In this document: positions 1 to 10,200 of the stretch, piece after piece
Position numbering within the stretch: position 1 is the first letter of the stretch
Layout: each line of letters begins with the position of its first letter
DNA from: Gammaproteobacteria bacterium
GTDB lineage: Bacteria > Pseudomonadota > Gammaproteobacteria > Steroidobacterales > PWYM01
Reading direction: 5' to 3'
Assembly: GCA_003567475.1 (NCBI GenBank)
Contig: PWZL01000071.1
Coordinates: 1-59,842, forward strand
Length of the DNA stretch: 59,842 nucleotides
Position numbers and translations under genes: made by a program
The notes under the pieces: model-generated
Databases searched by the model: none
Seen by the model: only the letters and a program-made list of their open reading frames with translations
Told to the model about the DNA's origin: nothing

Positions 1-40
1 CCGGCCCCGGACCGGCCGCCGCGTGCCGCCGACTGCGGCC

Positions 41-1318
41 TCAGGCCTCGAACTGCTCCTCCTCGGTGGAGCCGGACAGCGCGGTGATCGAGGACTGGCC
101 GGCGGTCACCGTCTGCGTCACGTCGTCGAAATACCCGGCACCGACCTCACGCTGGTGCTTGGTGGCCGTATAGCCCTCAGGCTCGGAGGCGAACTCCGCT
201 TCCTGAAGCTCGACGTAGGCGGTCATCTGGGTGTCGCGGTAACCGCGTGCGAGGCGGAACATGGCGTAGTTGAGCGCATGGAAACCCGCGAGGGTGATGA
301 ACTGGAATTTATAGCCCATCGCGCCCAATTCCCGCTGGAACTTGGCGATCGTGGCGTCGTCGAGGTGGCGCTTCCAGTTGAACGACGGTGAACAGTTGTA
401 GGCCAGCAGCTGGTCCGGGAACTGCTTGTGAACCGCTTCGGCAAAGGTCTTGGCCTGTTCGAGATCGGGCACGGACGTCTCGCACCAGAGCAGATCCGCA
501 TAGGGCGCATAGGACAACGCACGATCGATGGCCTGATCGAGTCCGGCATTCACCCGGAAGAAACCCTCTGCCGTGCGCTCGCCGGTGACGAACCGCCGGT
601 CACGCTCATCGACGTCGGCGGTCAGCAGGTTCGCTGCATCCGCATCAGTGCGTGCGATCACCAATGTCGGCACCCCGGAAACATCGGCCGCCAGACGCGC
701 TGCCACCAGCTTGTTCACCGCCTCGGTGGTTGGCACGAGCACCTTGCCGCCCATGTGCCCGCACTTCTTGGCTGAGGAGAGCTGGTCCTCGAAGTGCACG
801 CCGGCTGCGCCCGCATCGATCATGTCCTTCATCAATTCAAAGGCGTTGAGCACCCCGCCGAAGCCTGCTTCGGCGTCCGCGACAATCGGCTGCATGAAGT
901 CGATGTCGCCCTTGCCCTCGGCGTGGTAGATCTGGTCGGCACGCAGCAGCGTCTTGTTGATCCGCCGAACCACGGCGGGCACCGAGTTGGCCGGATACAG
1001 CGACTGATCGGGGTACATTTCACCGGCGAGGTTGGCGTCACCTGCGACCTGCCAGCCGGACAGGTAGATTGCTTTCAGCCCGGCCTTCACCTGCTGCATG
1101 GCCATGTTGCCGGTGAGCGCGCCAAGCGCGTTGATGAATGGCTCTTCGTTGATGTAGCGCCACAACTTCTCCGCCCCCATCCGCGCCAGTGTGTGCTCGA
1201 CCTGCACAGTGCCACGCAGCCGGATGACATCATCGGCCGTGTACGGACGAGTGACCCCTTTCCAGCGCGGATCGCTCCCCCATTCCTCGGTCAGTTGTTT
1301 TGCGGCATCGGCAGTCAT
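41..1318 (-). CDS. aceA: isocitrate lyase
   Basis: Cleaves isocitrate to glyoxylate and succinate, the first step of the cytosolic glyoxylate shunt. The 425-residue product matches the compact bacterial form (E. coli about 434). The signature KKCGHMGGK is at residues 184-192, with the catalytic Cys186, and the metal/substrate loop around [10 protein letters not shown] follows. The ATG at 1318 has a GAGGGG ribosome binding site about ten bases upstream. No malate synthase gene lies in the visible part; the window ends 40 bases after the stop. Aconitase is 21 kb away on the other strand. Methylisocitrate lyase is unlikely because the sequence is longer and carries the ICL signature. Confidence 0.96.
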   Translation of the reverse strand: MTADAAKQLTEEWGSDPRWKGVTRPYTADDVIRLRGTVQVEHTLARMGAEKLWRYINEEPFINALGALTGNMAMQQVKAGLKAIYLSGWQVAGDANLAGEMYPDQSLYPANSVPAVVRRINKTLLRADQIYHAEGKGDIDFMQPIVADAEAGFGGVLNAFELMKDMIDAGAAGVHFEDQLSSAKKCGHMGGKVLVPTTEAVNKLVAARLAADVSGVPTLVIARTDADAANLLTADVDERDRRFVTGERTAEGFFRVNAGLDQAIDRALSYAPYADLLWCETSVPDLEQAKTFAEAVHKQFPDQLLAYNCSPSFNWKRHLDDATIAKFQRELGAMGYKFQFITLAGFHALNYAMFRLARGYRDTQMTAYVELQEAEFASEPEGYTATKHQREVGAGYFDDVTQTVTAGQSSITALSGSTEEEQFEA

Positions 1319-1491
1319 GATTCTGGATCCCCTCGGAAATGTATGAGTCGTATCGCCCGGTGCGGGCCTTTTCCGCCCCTGTTGCGGCGCGGTATGTTAG
1401 CCGCAGCGCCGTGACCATGGCAAAGAAACCTGCCGACCGTGCCCCGCCTGACCCCACCACGACCTTGTGTTACTTCTCACATTTACGCTCT

Positions 1492-2136
1492 ATGCCTTTA
1501 ATTATACTCAATAAACCTTTCGGGATGATTTCCCGCTTCCAGGACGAGCATGGGCATCCGGGTCTGGGTCGCCTGATCGAGCGTGGCGGCGTCTATCCGG
1601 CGGGCCGTCTCGATGTCGACAGTGAAGGTCTGTTGTTGCTCACGAATGACGGTGGACTCCAGGCGAGGATCAGCCATCCGCGGCACAAGCTCCCGAAGAC
1701 CTACGTGGTCCAGGTCGAAGGTCGGGTGTCTCCCGCGGAGCTGGCGTCGCTCTGCGCAGGGGTGACGCTGCGCGACGGTCCCGCACGCGCGCTGGTGGCG
1801 CGGGCCCTGCTGCCACCTCCGTCGCTCTGGCCCCGTCACCCGCCGGTGCGCGAACGTCGACAGATTCCCGACACTTGGCTGGAACTGGTGATCACTGAAG
1901 GCCGCAATCGCCAGGTCCGGCGGATGACTGCAGCCGTTGGCCTGCCGACGCTCCGGCTGGTGCGCACCCAGGTCGGCCCGTGGGCGCTTGAGGACCTGGC
2001 ACCGGGAGAATACCGCGAGCTGTCGCTGGCGCAGGCCTGGCGGATGCTGGGCAACACCGCCCGGTCCTGGGAGGGAAGAAGGTCCAGGCGCCAGCGCGGA
2101 CAGCGCACCGGGCCGTCGAGCCGCCCGCGCGGCTGA
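1492..2136 (+). CDS. rluE: 23S rRNA pseudouridine synthase, RluE type
   Basis: RsuA/RluB/E/F-family pseudouridine synthase, most like RluE, which modifies U2457 of 23S rRNA. The protein begins directly with the catalytic domain (PLIILNKPFGM) and lacks an S4 domain, as RluE does. The motif GRLDVDSEGLLLLTNDG places the catalytic Asp at residue 41. An open frame extends upstream to 1339, but those 51 residues look non-coding, so the ATG at 1492 (214 aa) is preferred; no clear ribosome binding site is seen. It diverges from aceA and converges on the DAHP synthase with four bases between stops. In E. coli rluE also sits near nudJ-mnmA-purB-phoPQ. Confidence 0.9.
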   Translation: MPLIILNKPFGMISRFQDEHGHPGLGRLIERGGVYPAGRLDVDSEGLLLLTNDGGLQARISHPRHKLPKTYVVQVEGRVSPAELASLCAGVTLRDGPARALVARALLPPPSLWPRHPPVRERRQIPDTWLELVITEGRNRQVRRMTAAVGLPTLRLVRTQVGPWALEDLAPGEYRELSLAQAWRMLGNTARSWEGRRSRRQRGQRTGPSSRPRG

Positions 2137-2146
2137 GTGCTCAGCC
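2131..2146. terminator. palindrome over both stop codons of rluE and the DAHP synthase
   Basis: GGCTGA-GTGC-TCAGCC is a perfect 6-bp stem with a tetraloop. The left arm contains the rluE stop (2134-2136) and the right arm the opposing gene's stop (2141-2143). It has no T-tract. It may act as a weak bidirectional transcript end; the role is inferred. Confidence 0.4.
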
Positions 2147-3511
2147 CTTGCCGAACGACTGGCCGTTGCGACGACCGGCGATGCGCATGGCGATCTCCAT
2201 CGCCTGTTCGTAGTTCAGCCGCGGGTCGACCTGCGACTTGTAAGCCCGCAGGAGATCGGCATCCTGGAGACCGCGCGCACCCCCAGTGCACTCGGTGACA
2301 TTGTCGCCGGTCAGTTCGAGATGCACGCCTCCGAGATGGCTGCCGCTGTCCTCGTGAATCCGGAAAGAGGCTTCGAGCTCGCCGAGGATGTTGTCGAATC
2401 GCCGGGTCTTGACGCCTTCCGCCGTGCTCTCGGTGTTCCCGTGCATCGGGTCGCAGACCCAGAGTACGTTGGCGCCAATGGCCCGCACCGCACGGATCAC
2501 CCGCGGCAGATGCTCTTCCACGTGCTTGGCGCCGAACCGGTGGATCAGCGTCAGCCGACCCGGTTCATTTTGCGGGTTCAGCGCATGGACCAGCGCCTGC
2601 AGCCACTCGTCGTCCATGCCGGTGCCGATCTTTACCGAGACCGGGTTGGCAATGCCCCGGAAATATTCCACGTGCGCGCCATCGACTGCTGCGGTCCGCA
2701 TGCCGATCCAGGGCCAGTGAGTCGAGAGGTTGTACCAGCGCTTGCGATGCGCGAGGAAACGGGTCTGCGCCTGCTCATACGGCAGATGCAGCCCCTCGTG
2801 CGAGGAAAAGAAATCCACCCGCCGTGAATGATGCATGGGTCTTCCGGAAATCGACTCGAGGAAGTCCAGGGAGTCGGAAATCGAGCGGACGATCTCATGA
2901 TACTCGCGCGCCAGCGGCGAGTGCTGCACCCAGTCGAGATCCCAGTTCTCGGGATGATGCAGATCCGCAAAGCCACCGTCGATCAGCGCCCTGACGAAAT
3001 TCAGTGTGAGCGCTGCACGCTCGTAACCGCGCAGCAGCAGTTCCGGATCGGGGACGCGATCCTCGGGCGTGAAGGCGCTGCGGTTGACCAGATCACCCCG
3101 GTAGCTCGGCAGCGTGATGCCGTCGCGGGTTTCGGTGTCTGCAGAGCGCGGCTTCGCGTACTGCCCGGCCATACGGCCGACCCGCACGACCGGCTTCTTC
3201 TGCCCGTGCCACATCACCAGCGACATCTGCAGCAGAATCTTGAGCTTCTGGACGACGTTCTCGGAACTGCATTCGTCGAAGCTTTCCGCGCAGTCACCGC
3301 CCTGCAAGACGAACACTTCACCCCGTTGGGCCGCGGCCACCTGGTTTTTCAGGTGCTCGATCTCCCAGGAGGTGACCAGCGGAGGAAGCTGGCTGAGACG
3401 ACCGAGGACGGCTTCGACGGCCGTCTGGTCAGGGTACAGGGGTTGCTGCGCGGCGACGCGCGACTGCCAGGTGGCAGGGTGCCATTCGGTGGCGGATACA
3501 GGTCTGGTCAT
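2141..3511 (-). CDS. class II 3-deoxy-7-phosphoheptulonate synthase
   Basis: Condenses phosphoenolpyruvate and erythrose 4-phosphate to DAHP, the entry to the shikimate pathway. It is the class II (plant/Mycobacterium-like) enzyme rather than the AroF/G/H class I type: 456 residues instead of about 350, with FVLQGGDCAESF, RMAGQYAKPRS, KIGTGMDDEWLQAL and WVCDPMHGNTE. The conserved Cys of GGDCAE and the His of MHGNT are expected metal ligands. The ATG at 3511 starts MTRPVSATEWHPATW; an upstream in-frame ATG at 3550 adds 13 non-typical residues. No strong ribosome binding site is visible for either. It stands alone, so a role in general aromatic synthesis versus secondary metabolism cannot be decided. 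Confidence 0.92.
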   Translation of the reverse strand: MTRPVSATEWHPATWQSRVAAQQPLYPDQTAVEAVLGRLSQLPPLVTSWEIEHLKNQVAAAQRGEVFVLQGGDCAESFDECSSENVVQKLKILLQMSLVMWHGQKKPVVRVGRMAGQYAKPRSADTETRDGITLPSYRGDLVNRSAFTPEDRVPDPELLLRGYERAALTLNFVRALIDGGFADLHHPENWDLDWVQHSPLAREYHEIVRSISDSLDFLESISGRPMHHSRRVDFFSSHEGLHLPYEQAQTRFLAHRKRWYNLSTHWPWIGMRTAAVDGAHVEYFRGIANPVSVKIGTGMDDEWLQALVHALNPQNEPGRLTLIHRFGAKHVEEHLPRVIRAVRAIGANVLWVCDPMHGNTESTAEGVKTRRFDNILGELEASFRIHEDSGSHLGGVHLELTGDNVTECTGGARGLQDADLLRAYKSQVDPRLNYEQAMEIAMRIAGRRNGQSFGKG

Positions 3512-3697
3512 AGTGGCGCGAATATGCCACAGGCCCTTGTCGCAGCGCAAAAAACCGTTCCACCAGAAACTGCTTGCGCTGGCGTCGACGATGCCGAGGG
3601 CGCAGACTTGGTTTCATCGGTAACTGAAGACACTGGCAGCCCCCACCCGACACGCTGTATCGGCCGTCACGATCAAGGGGCATCGGAGGAGCGCCAC

Positions 3698-4579
3698 ATG
3701 CAACGGGTGTTGATTCTTGGAACCGGCAAGGTCGGCGCGTTGATCGCCACCCTGCTGGTAGATGCTGACGACTATCACGTGAGCGTCGCCGACTCCGACG
3801 GCGAGCGCGCCCGGGCCGTGGTGGCCGGCTGGCCGGATGCCGAGGCCTACGCGCTGGATGCCTCCAGCCGCGACGCGCTGGTCGCGCACCTCGACGCGCA
3901 CCCCGTGGATGCGGTGATCTCCAGCCTGCCGTTCCATCTCAGTCCGACAGTCGCAGGCGCGGCCCGGATTGCGGGCAGCCACTACTTCGACCTGACCGAG
4001 GATCTGGCCGTGACCCGCGCAGTACGTGAACTGGCTGCGGATCAGCCCAAGGCGTTCGTCCCGCAATGTGGCCTGGCGCCGGGGTTCATCAGCATCGTGG
4101 CTCACACGCTGATGGGGCACTTCGAGCAACCCGGTATCGTCAAGCTGCGCGTGGGCGCCCTGCCCCAGCATCCCAACAACGTGCTGAAGTACGCACTGAA
4201 CTGGTCGACCGAAGGACTGGTCAATGAGTACGCCAATCCCGGACAGGCCTTGATCGACGGCGAACTTCGCGAGGTTCAACCGCTCGAGGGGCTTGAGGAG
4301 ATCGAGATCGACGGCATGCGCTACGAGGCCTTCAACACCTCGGGCGGACTCGGCTCGCTGGCGGAAAGCTATACCGGTCGGGTCGAGCGCATGGATTACA
4401 AGACCATGCGCTATCCCGGACATTGCGAACAGATGCGCCTGTTGCTCCATGGCTTGAAACTGCGCCATGACCGCGAAACGCTCTGTCGCATCCTGGAAAA
4501 CGCCGTGCCGCGGACGCTGCAGGACGTCGTGGTCATTTACGCCAGCGTCGAGGGCATCCGCCAGGGGCGCCTGGTCTAA
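3698..4579 (+). CDS. saccharopine dehydrogenase family protein, N-terminal part (ends at in-frame TAA)
   Basis: Residues 1-293 of an NAD(P)-dependent saccharopine-dehydrogenase-like oxidoreductase. The Rossmann motif GTGKVG is at residues 7-12, and the family region QCGLAPGF, the WSTEGLVNEYANP segment and TMRYPGH are present. The ATG at 3698 has a good ribosome binding site (GGAGGA, 3685-3690). Translation stops at TAA 4577-4579, but the same frame continues as clear coding sequence for another 92 codons (see the spanning entry). As annotated, the product lacks the C-terminal part of the fold that closes over the substrate. The family reaction is reversible formation of saccharopine or similar opines; no lysine-pathway neighbour supports a specific substrate. 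Confidence 0.75.
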   Translation: MQRVLILGTGKVGALIATLLVDADDYHVSVADSDGERARAVVAGWPDAEAYALDASSRDALVAHLDAHPVDAVISSLPFHLSPTVAGAARIAGSHYFDLTEDLAVTRAVRELAADQPKAFVPQCGLAPGFISIVAHTLMGHFEQPGIVKLRVGALPQHPNNVLKYALNWSTEGLVNEYANPGQALIDGELREVQPLEGLEEIEIDGMRYEAFNTSGGLGSLAESYTGRVERMDYKTMRYPGHCEQMRLLLHGLKLRHDRETLCRILENAVPRTLQDVVVIYASVEGIRQGRLV

Positions 4580-4858
4580 GAGAGTTATGTGAATAAGATC
4601 TACCCGCAGGTGATCGGTGGGCGGTTGTGGTCGGCGATCCAGCTGACCACAGCCGCGGGTGTGTGCAGCGTCCTGGATACCGTCCTGGCGCGGCCGGACG
4701 CCTATCAGGGCCTGGTGCTCATGGAACGATTCGCCCTGGACGAGATCCTGGAGAACCGGTTCGGACGGCGGTTTGCCCACGGTGGCAGCCGCGAGACGTC
4801 GGGTCGACTTGTCGCCGCCGGACAGACCGAGCGCGCCGACGCGACCCCGCCCGGATGA
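3698..4858 (+). pseudogene. saccharopine dehydrogenase, full-length reading frame interrupted by one stop codon
   Basis: Reading through TAA 4577-4579 in the same frame gives a 386-codon gene, close to the usual length of this family. The sequence after the stop reads ESYVNKIYPQVIGG then RLWSAIQLTTAAGVCSVLD, which I recognise as the family's conserved C-terminal end (SAIQ-TTAAG). No frameshift is needed, and the downstream codons keep the GC-rich third positions of the rest. A single C-to-T change (CAA Gln to TAA) would explain it. The downstream piece has only a GTG (4589) without a ribosome binding site, so independent translation is unlikely. It could be a recent nonsense mutation, a sequencing error, or a readthrough site. 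Confidence 0.75.
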
Positions 4859-4891
4859 CCTCTGGAGCCCGGCCGGTGTCCGCGCGAGGGC

Positions 4892-4900
4892 TGTTATGAT
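4892..4900 (+). promoter_or_regulatory. extended -10 promoter element for the nfeD-slipin pair
   Basis: TGTTATGAT matches the extended -10 form (TGn plus TATGAT at 4895-4900), 30 bases before the GTG start of nfeD. No convincing -35 hexamer is present, as is common for extended -10 promoters. This is prediction by eye only. Confidence 0.4.
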
Positions 4901-4930
4901 CATGGATGTGCAGGGCGAGAGGGCAAGGAC

Positions 4931-6442
4931 GTGAAACTCAGACAGGCTATGGCACTGCTGGCCGCCCTCGCGGGCAGCGTGCTGCTGTTGCTCGGCACCG
5001 GCGCCAGTGCTGGCGGTGGCGCGATCGTCATCGAGGTCAAAGGCGCCATCGGCCCGGCCTCGCGGGATTACATCCGGCAGGGACTGGAACGCGCACGCCT
5101 CGATGGCGCCGAAGTGCTGATCCTGCAGCTGGACACGCCGGGCGGGCTGGATTCGTCGATGCGGGACATCATCCAGGACATCCTGCAGAGCCCGGTGCCG
5201 GTCGCCACCTGGGTGGCCCCAGAGGGCGGACGCGCCGCCAGTGCCGGCACTTACATCCTGTACGCCAGTCACGTGGCGGCGATGGCGCCGGCGACCACCC
5301 TGGGCGCGGCGACGCCCGTGGCGATCGGCGGTGCCCCGGGCGGTGAGCCGGAGCGCCCGCGCGAACGCCCGCCGGACGACACCAACGGTGCGTCGTCCAG
5401 CGGGAGCGCAAACGACGGGCGCACGGACGCTGAGCCCTCGGCCGAAGCCGGGAGCGAGACCGGCACCGACGCCTCAACCGGGGCGGCTGACGAGGCGACT
5501 GAACCCCAGCCCAGGACGAGGGATGGTGTGCGGCAACCCCGTGGCAACGGTACGGCGCAGGAGCGCAAGGCCGTCGAGGACGCGGTGGCCTATATTCGAA
5601 GCCTCGCTGAAAAACGCGGGCGTAACGCCGACTGGGCAGAGAGTGCCGTCCGCGATGCCGCCAGCCTGTCCTCCAGCGAGGCGCTGGAACAGAACGTCAT
5701 CGATCTGATCGCCATTTCGGTCGGCGACCTGCTCACCCAGATGGACGGCCGCGTGGTCGAGGTGGCCGGCGAGGCGCGTACGCTGGCGACCAGCGGACTC
5801 AGTGTCACGCGGATCGAGCCCGACTGGCGCACCCGGTTGCTGGCGGTGATTACGGACCCGACCGTGGCCTACCTGCTGATGCTGGTCGGCATTTACGGCC
5901 TGTTACTGGAAGGCTACAACCCCGGCGCCCTGGTCCCGGGCGTGGTCGGCGGCATCAGCCTGCTGCTCGCCCTGTTCGCCTTCCAGATCCTGCCGGTGAA
6001 CTACGCTGGACTGGCCCTGATCCTGCTTGGGGTCGGGTTGATCGTCGCAGAAACCTTTGTGCCGAGTTTCGGCATTCTGGGGATAGGCGGGGTTGCGGCG
6101 TTCACCGCAGGTTCGGTCATCCTGATGGATTCCGATATCCCCGGGTTCGGTATTGCCTTGCCACTGATCATCTCCATTGCCGGCGGCAGCGGGCTGGCCA
6201 TGCTCGGGATCGCCCTGCTCGCGGCGCGCAACCGCTATTCACCGGTGGTCAGCGGCACGGAGGAAATGGTCGGCGCGATGGGCGAGGCGCTGGAAGATTT
6301 CGAGACACGTGGGCCCGTCTGGGTGCATGCAGAGCGCTGGACCGTCGAGATCGATGGTGCGGTACACAAAGGACAAGCCGTGCGTATCACGGCCGTCGAG
6401 GGGCTCCACTTGGTGGGCGAACCCGTAGTCACGCGCCGCTGA
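4931..6442 (+). CDS. NfeD-family membrane serine protease (ClpP class)
   Basis: Membrane-bound ClpP-like serine protease with a C-terminal NfeD/OB domain, 503 aa. In homologues (e.g. PH1510) it cleaves the hydrophobic tail of the partner stomatin, and a slipin gene follows here. Residues 1-27 are a signal peptide. LDTPGG (68-72) and RAASAGTYI give the probable nucleophile Ser104; a Lys near residue 213 is the likely partner. Between them, about residues 135-210 form an acidic Ser/Asp/Glu/Pro-rich, probably disordered insertion. Several membrane segments lie at about 290-430 and the OB domain at about 440-503. The start is GTG at 4931 with purine-rich sequence just upstream. Confidence 0.88.
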   Translation: MKLRQAMALLAALAGSVLLLLGTGASAGGGAIVIEVKGAIGPASRDYIRQGLERARLDGAEVLILQLDTPGGLDSSMRDIIQDILQSPVPVATWVAPEGGRAASAGTYILYASHVAAMAPATTLGAATPVAIGGAPGGEPERPRERPPDDTNGASSSGSANDGRTDAEPSAEAGSETGTDASTGAADEATEPQPRTRDGVRQPRGNGTAQERKAVEDAVAYIRSLAEKRGRNADWAESAVRDAASLSSSEALEQNVIDLIAISVGDLLTQMDGRVVEVAGEARTLATSGLSVTRIEPDWRTRLLAVITDPTVAYLLMLVGIYGLLLEGYNPGALVPGVVGGISLLLALFAFQILPVNYAGLALILLGVGLIVAETFVPSFGILGIGGVAAFTAGSVILMDSDIPGFGIALPLIISIAGGSGLAMLGIALLAARNRYSPVVSGTEEMVGAMGEALEDFETRGPVWVHAERWTVEIDGAVHKGQAVRITAVEGLHLVGEPVVTRR

Positions 6443-6493
6443 CAGGTGTCGGCGGCACTTCGAATCGACAGCGACCGGAACAAGGAGATTCTC

Positions 6494-7276
6494 ATGCTCG
6501 ACCTCCCTGCCTACATGATCATCATTGCGCTTGTCGCGCTGCTGCTGTTCAACATGTTCCGTATTCTCAAGGAGTACGAACGAGGCGTCATTTTCTTTCT
6601 GGGCCGGTTCTACAAGGTCAAGGGCCCAGGTCTGATCATCCTTATTCCCGGCGTTCAGAAAATGGAACGGGTGGACCTGCGCACCATCGTGCTGGACGTG
6701 CCCACACAGGATGTCATCTCCCGGGACAACGTCTCGGTGAAGGTCAGCGCGGTCATCTATTTCCGCGTCATGGATGCGCAGAAAGCGGTGATTCAGGTCG
6801 AGAACCGGGTCGAGGCCACAAGTCAGCTCGCGCAGACCACCCTGCGTTCGGTACTCGGGCGTCACGAACTCGACGATATGCTGGCTGAACGTGACAAGCT
6901 GAACGCGGACATCCAGGAGATCCTGGACAAGTCGACAGAAGCATGGGGTATCAAGGTGGCGAACGTCGAGATCAAGCATGTCGACCTCGAGCAGAGCATG
7001 ATTCGCGCCATTGCCGCCCAGGCCGAGGCCGAGCGCTCACGTCGCGCCAAGATCATCCACGCCGAAGGCGAGCAGCAGGCGTCCGAGCGCCTTGCCGAGG
7101 CCGCCAAGATGCTGTCCTCGCAGCCCTCGGCGCTCACGCTACGCTACCTGCAGACCCTCACTGAAGTGGCGCGTGACCAGAACTCGACGATCATCTTCCC
7201 GCTGCCGATGGATGTGATCCGTCCGTTCATGGAAATCGCCAAGAAAGTCGGCGAAGGTCAGGACCACACCGGCTGA
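6494..7276 (+). CDS. slipin / stomatin-like SPFH (band 7) protein
   Basis: Inner-membrane scaffold of the SPFH family, 260 aa, found paired with NfeD in bacteria and archaea and thought to organise membrane microdomains or regulate quality control. A single hydrophobic N-terminal segment (about residues 7-25) is followed by the band 7 domain ([36 protein letters not shown]), an Ala/Glu-rich coiled-coil stretch ([20 protein letters not shown]) and the C-terminal TIIFPLPMD motif typical of prokaryotic slipins. The ATG at 6494 has an AAGGAGA ribosome binding site at 6482-6488; the upstream in-frame extension to 6446 is rejected. It probably shares a transcript with nfeD, 51 bases upstream. Confidence 0.92.
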   Translation: MLDLPAYMIIIALVALLLFNMFRILKEYERGVIFFLGRFYKVKGPGLIILIPGVQKMERVDLRTIVLDVPTQDVISRDNVSVKVSAVIYFRVMDAQKAVIQVENRVEATSQLAQTTLRSVLGRHELDDMLAERDKLNADIQEILDKSTEAWGIKVANVEIKHVDLEQSMIRAIAAQAEAERSRRAKIIHAEGEQQASERLAEAAKMLSSQPSALTLRYLQTLTEVARDQNSTIIFPLPMDVIRPFMEIAKKVGEGQDHTG

Positions 7277-7289
7277 TCACCGCGACCCG

Positions 7290-10200
7290 TCAGGACGAGG
7301 CTGCGGCTGACCCGGTCAGTCGCAGCCAGTGTTCATCCAGGCGGCGCGCAGAGACCTTCGTGACCGTCCCCAGCTGCTGGGCGTAGAGCGAGACGGCCAG
7401 CTCCTCAATCAGCCACTCGAAGTCCGCGATGTCAGGCGCGTGCTCTGCCGGCGCCCGGGCACGCGCTCGCCACTGGGCCAGGCGTTCGCGCTGGCGCGCG
7501 AGCTCAGCCGCGTAGTCCGCGTCTCGCGAGTGCCCATGCGCGAGCTTGTCGGCCCGAAGCGACGCCGCAGCCAGATAGACGGGCAATCGCGTACGCCAGC
7601 GTGCCGGTGTCTCCCGCAACATCCGCGGATGCACCAGTCGAGCCGCCTGCTCGCGGATCTGCTCGGCGGCGGGGGCCGGCAACGGGCGCTCCGCCAGCTG
7701 CACCTGCAGCCGACCGTGACGTTCCAGAATATCCGCAAGGGTTGCGGTGACGGCCTCGGAGGCGGGTATCAGCGCCGGCGCGGCAGCCGTCGTGCGAGCC
7801 TCGAACTGTTCACGGCTGCGCGGCAGCGGCTGTCGGTCTGGCAGCATGACATCGCTGAAGGTGGCTGCCGTGACCTCGTCCAGCAAATCCGCCAGACTGC
7901 CGATGGCGCGCCAGTGCAACAGGATCCGGCGATCACGGCGAAGCGCGTGTTCGATGCTTCGCCGCTGCGCTGGAAACCGCAGCATCGCCAGACGCAGGAT
8001 ACCGTCGCGGCTGGCCTGCTCGGCCGCGTCCGCCGTTTCCAGCAGCCTGAGCGATACGCTGTTGCCGCGATCCACCAGGGCCGGATACAGCGTCAGCATC
8101 AGGGGTCCCTGGCGCACACGCTGGCGCTCCGGCAGCTCGTCAAAATCCCACTGGCGTACGCCATCGCGCTCGAACGTGGCCAGCGGCTGGCGACGTTCGG
8201 CCCGGGCCGGGGCGAACCGCGCCTGCAGCGCAGTCACGTCCCGTCCCGCCGCGAGCACATCACCCGACGGGTCGAGTACCCGCACGCGCACGCTCAGCTC
8301 CGGTTCCAGGCGCTCCGCCCAGCGATAGGGATCCGGCGCGAAGCCATGGCGTGTCTGGAGTTCCTGCGCCAGCCAGACTTCGAGCGACATCCCGCTGCTG
8401 TTGAAGCCGGGCGCGCCGCGCGCCAATGCCGCCGCGGTATCCGGCACCGGGACCACCGCACGGCGCGAGGTCTTCGGCAGCCGTCGCAGCAGGGCAGCGA
8501 TGCGCCATGCCAGGTATCCCGGCACCAGCCAACTGAGCCGTGCCGGTTCGACTGCCGGGAGCAGCAGCACCGGCACATCCACCGTGATGCCGTCGTCGTC
8601 CGCGCCCGGATCGAAGCGGTAGTCCAGGCGCAGCGCGTTACCGTCGATCTCCAGCACCTCGGGGAACGCGTCCGGGTCGATCGCAGCCGGGTCGCGCAGG
8701 GCGAGGTCCCCGACAGCGAGACGCAGTCGACCCTCGGCATCGGGATCGCGCGCGAGCCAGCGGGCCAGGCTGCGGGCATCGTTGACACTCGCAGGCAGGC
8801 GCTCATCGTAGAGGGCGGCATGCGCGGCCTCACCGATGACCAGGTCGCGCCGCCTGATTCGGGTTTCGATCGCCTCGAGCCGCTGGAGCTGCCCCCAGTT
8901 GGCTTCGATGACCCGAGGCGGCCGACGCAGCTGCCGACCCGCCAGGCCCTCCTGGATGAACAATGCCCGGGCCGCCGCCGGGTCGTGCGGTGCCAGCGGC
9001 ACACGTCGCCCAGCAGAGAGCATCAGCCCCCACACACTGACCTGCTCGTGACACAGCACTCGGCCACTGCGAGGATCGAAGAAGGCCCCCTCGTGGCGTC
9101 GACGGACCAGCCGCCCTGCCGCCGCCTCGATCCACCCGGGTGTGACCCGCGCCGCGGTGGCGGCATACACGCTTGACGTCTGGATGAGTTCCGCGGCCAT
9201 GATCCATCCCGGCGGTCTGCTCCGGAGGGCGGACCCCGGAAACAGCTGCAGGCGGCTGCCTCGCGCGCCCAGGTAGTGTCTGCCCTGATCGCGGCGCGCG
9301 ACCAGGCTGACCAGCCCGGCAAGCAGCGCGCGGTGGATGGCGGCATGGTCCGCGGCCTCGCGCGACACCCGCAACCGCAGTGCGCGGCAATGCTCGGCGA
9401 GTTGCAGGTGCAGTTCCTGCCACTCCCGTACCCGCCGCCAGGAGACGAAATTCTCACGACACCAGCGCCGCGCGCCCTTTTGTCCCCCGGTCTTTTCCTG
9501 CGTACGCAGCAGCTGCCACAGATTCAGATAGAACAGGAAATCCGAACGTGGATCCGCCAGCGCGGCATGACAGGCGTCGGCCTGTTCACGCTGATCCGGT
9601 GGGCGCTCGCGGGGATCCTGCACCGCGAGGGCGGCGACGATGATCAACACCTCGCGCAGTGACCCCAGCCGCCCGGCTTCCAGCAACATCCGCGCCAGCC
9701 GTGGATCGACCGGCAGCCGTGCCATGCTGCGCCCTGTTTCCGTGATCCGACCCGCCTCGTCGAGGGCACCCAGCTCCTCGAGGACGGCGTAACCGTCACG
9801 CACCGTGGCCAGCGGCGGTGGTTCCAGAAACGGAAACGCCTCGGGTGAGCCCAGGCCCAGTGAGCTCATCTGCAGGATCACCGCCGCGAGGTTGGTGCGC
9901 AGGATCTCGCTATCCGGTTGTGACGCCCGGCTGGCGAAGTCCTCGGCGGAGTACAGCCGCACACACAGTCCTGGGGCCAACCGACCGCACCGGCCCTTGC
10001 GCTGGTCGGCCGACGCCTGCGAGACGGGTTCCACAGGCAGCCGCTGGATCTTCGAGCGCGGGCTGTAGCGGCTGATCCGCGCCGTGCCGGTGTCGATCAC
10101 GTAACGGATTCGGGGTACCGTCAGGGAGGTCTCAGCGACATTGGTCGCCAGCACGATGCGCGGCGCCCCGGCGGGATGGAAGACGAGATCCTGGCGGCCA

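Noticed and set aside
1319-1491. Extra N-terminal coding sequence for rluE
   Set aside because: The open frame there gives 51 residues unlike any pseudouridine synthase N-terminus; the family begins at the chosen ATG.
3614-5272. 552-codon minus-strand frame opposite the saccharopine dehydrogenase
   Set aside because: I considered whether the plus-strand stop means the minus frame is real. The plus strand has recognisable family motifs on both sides of the stop; the minus frame has none.
7329-9176. 615-codon plus-strand frame inside hrpA
   Set aside because: Shadow of the HrpA C-terminal region; no start signal or motif.
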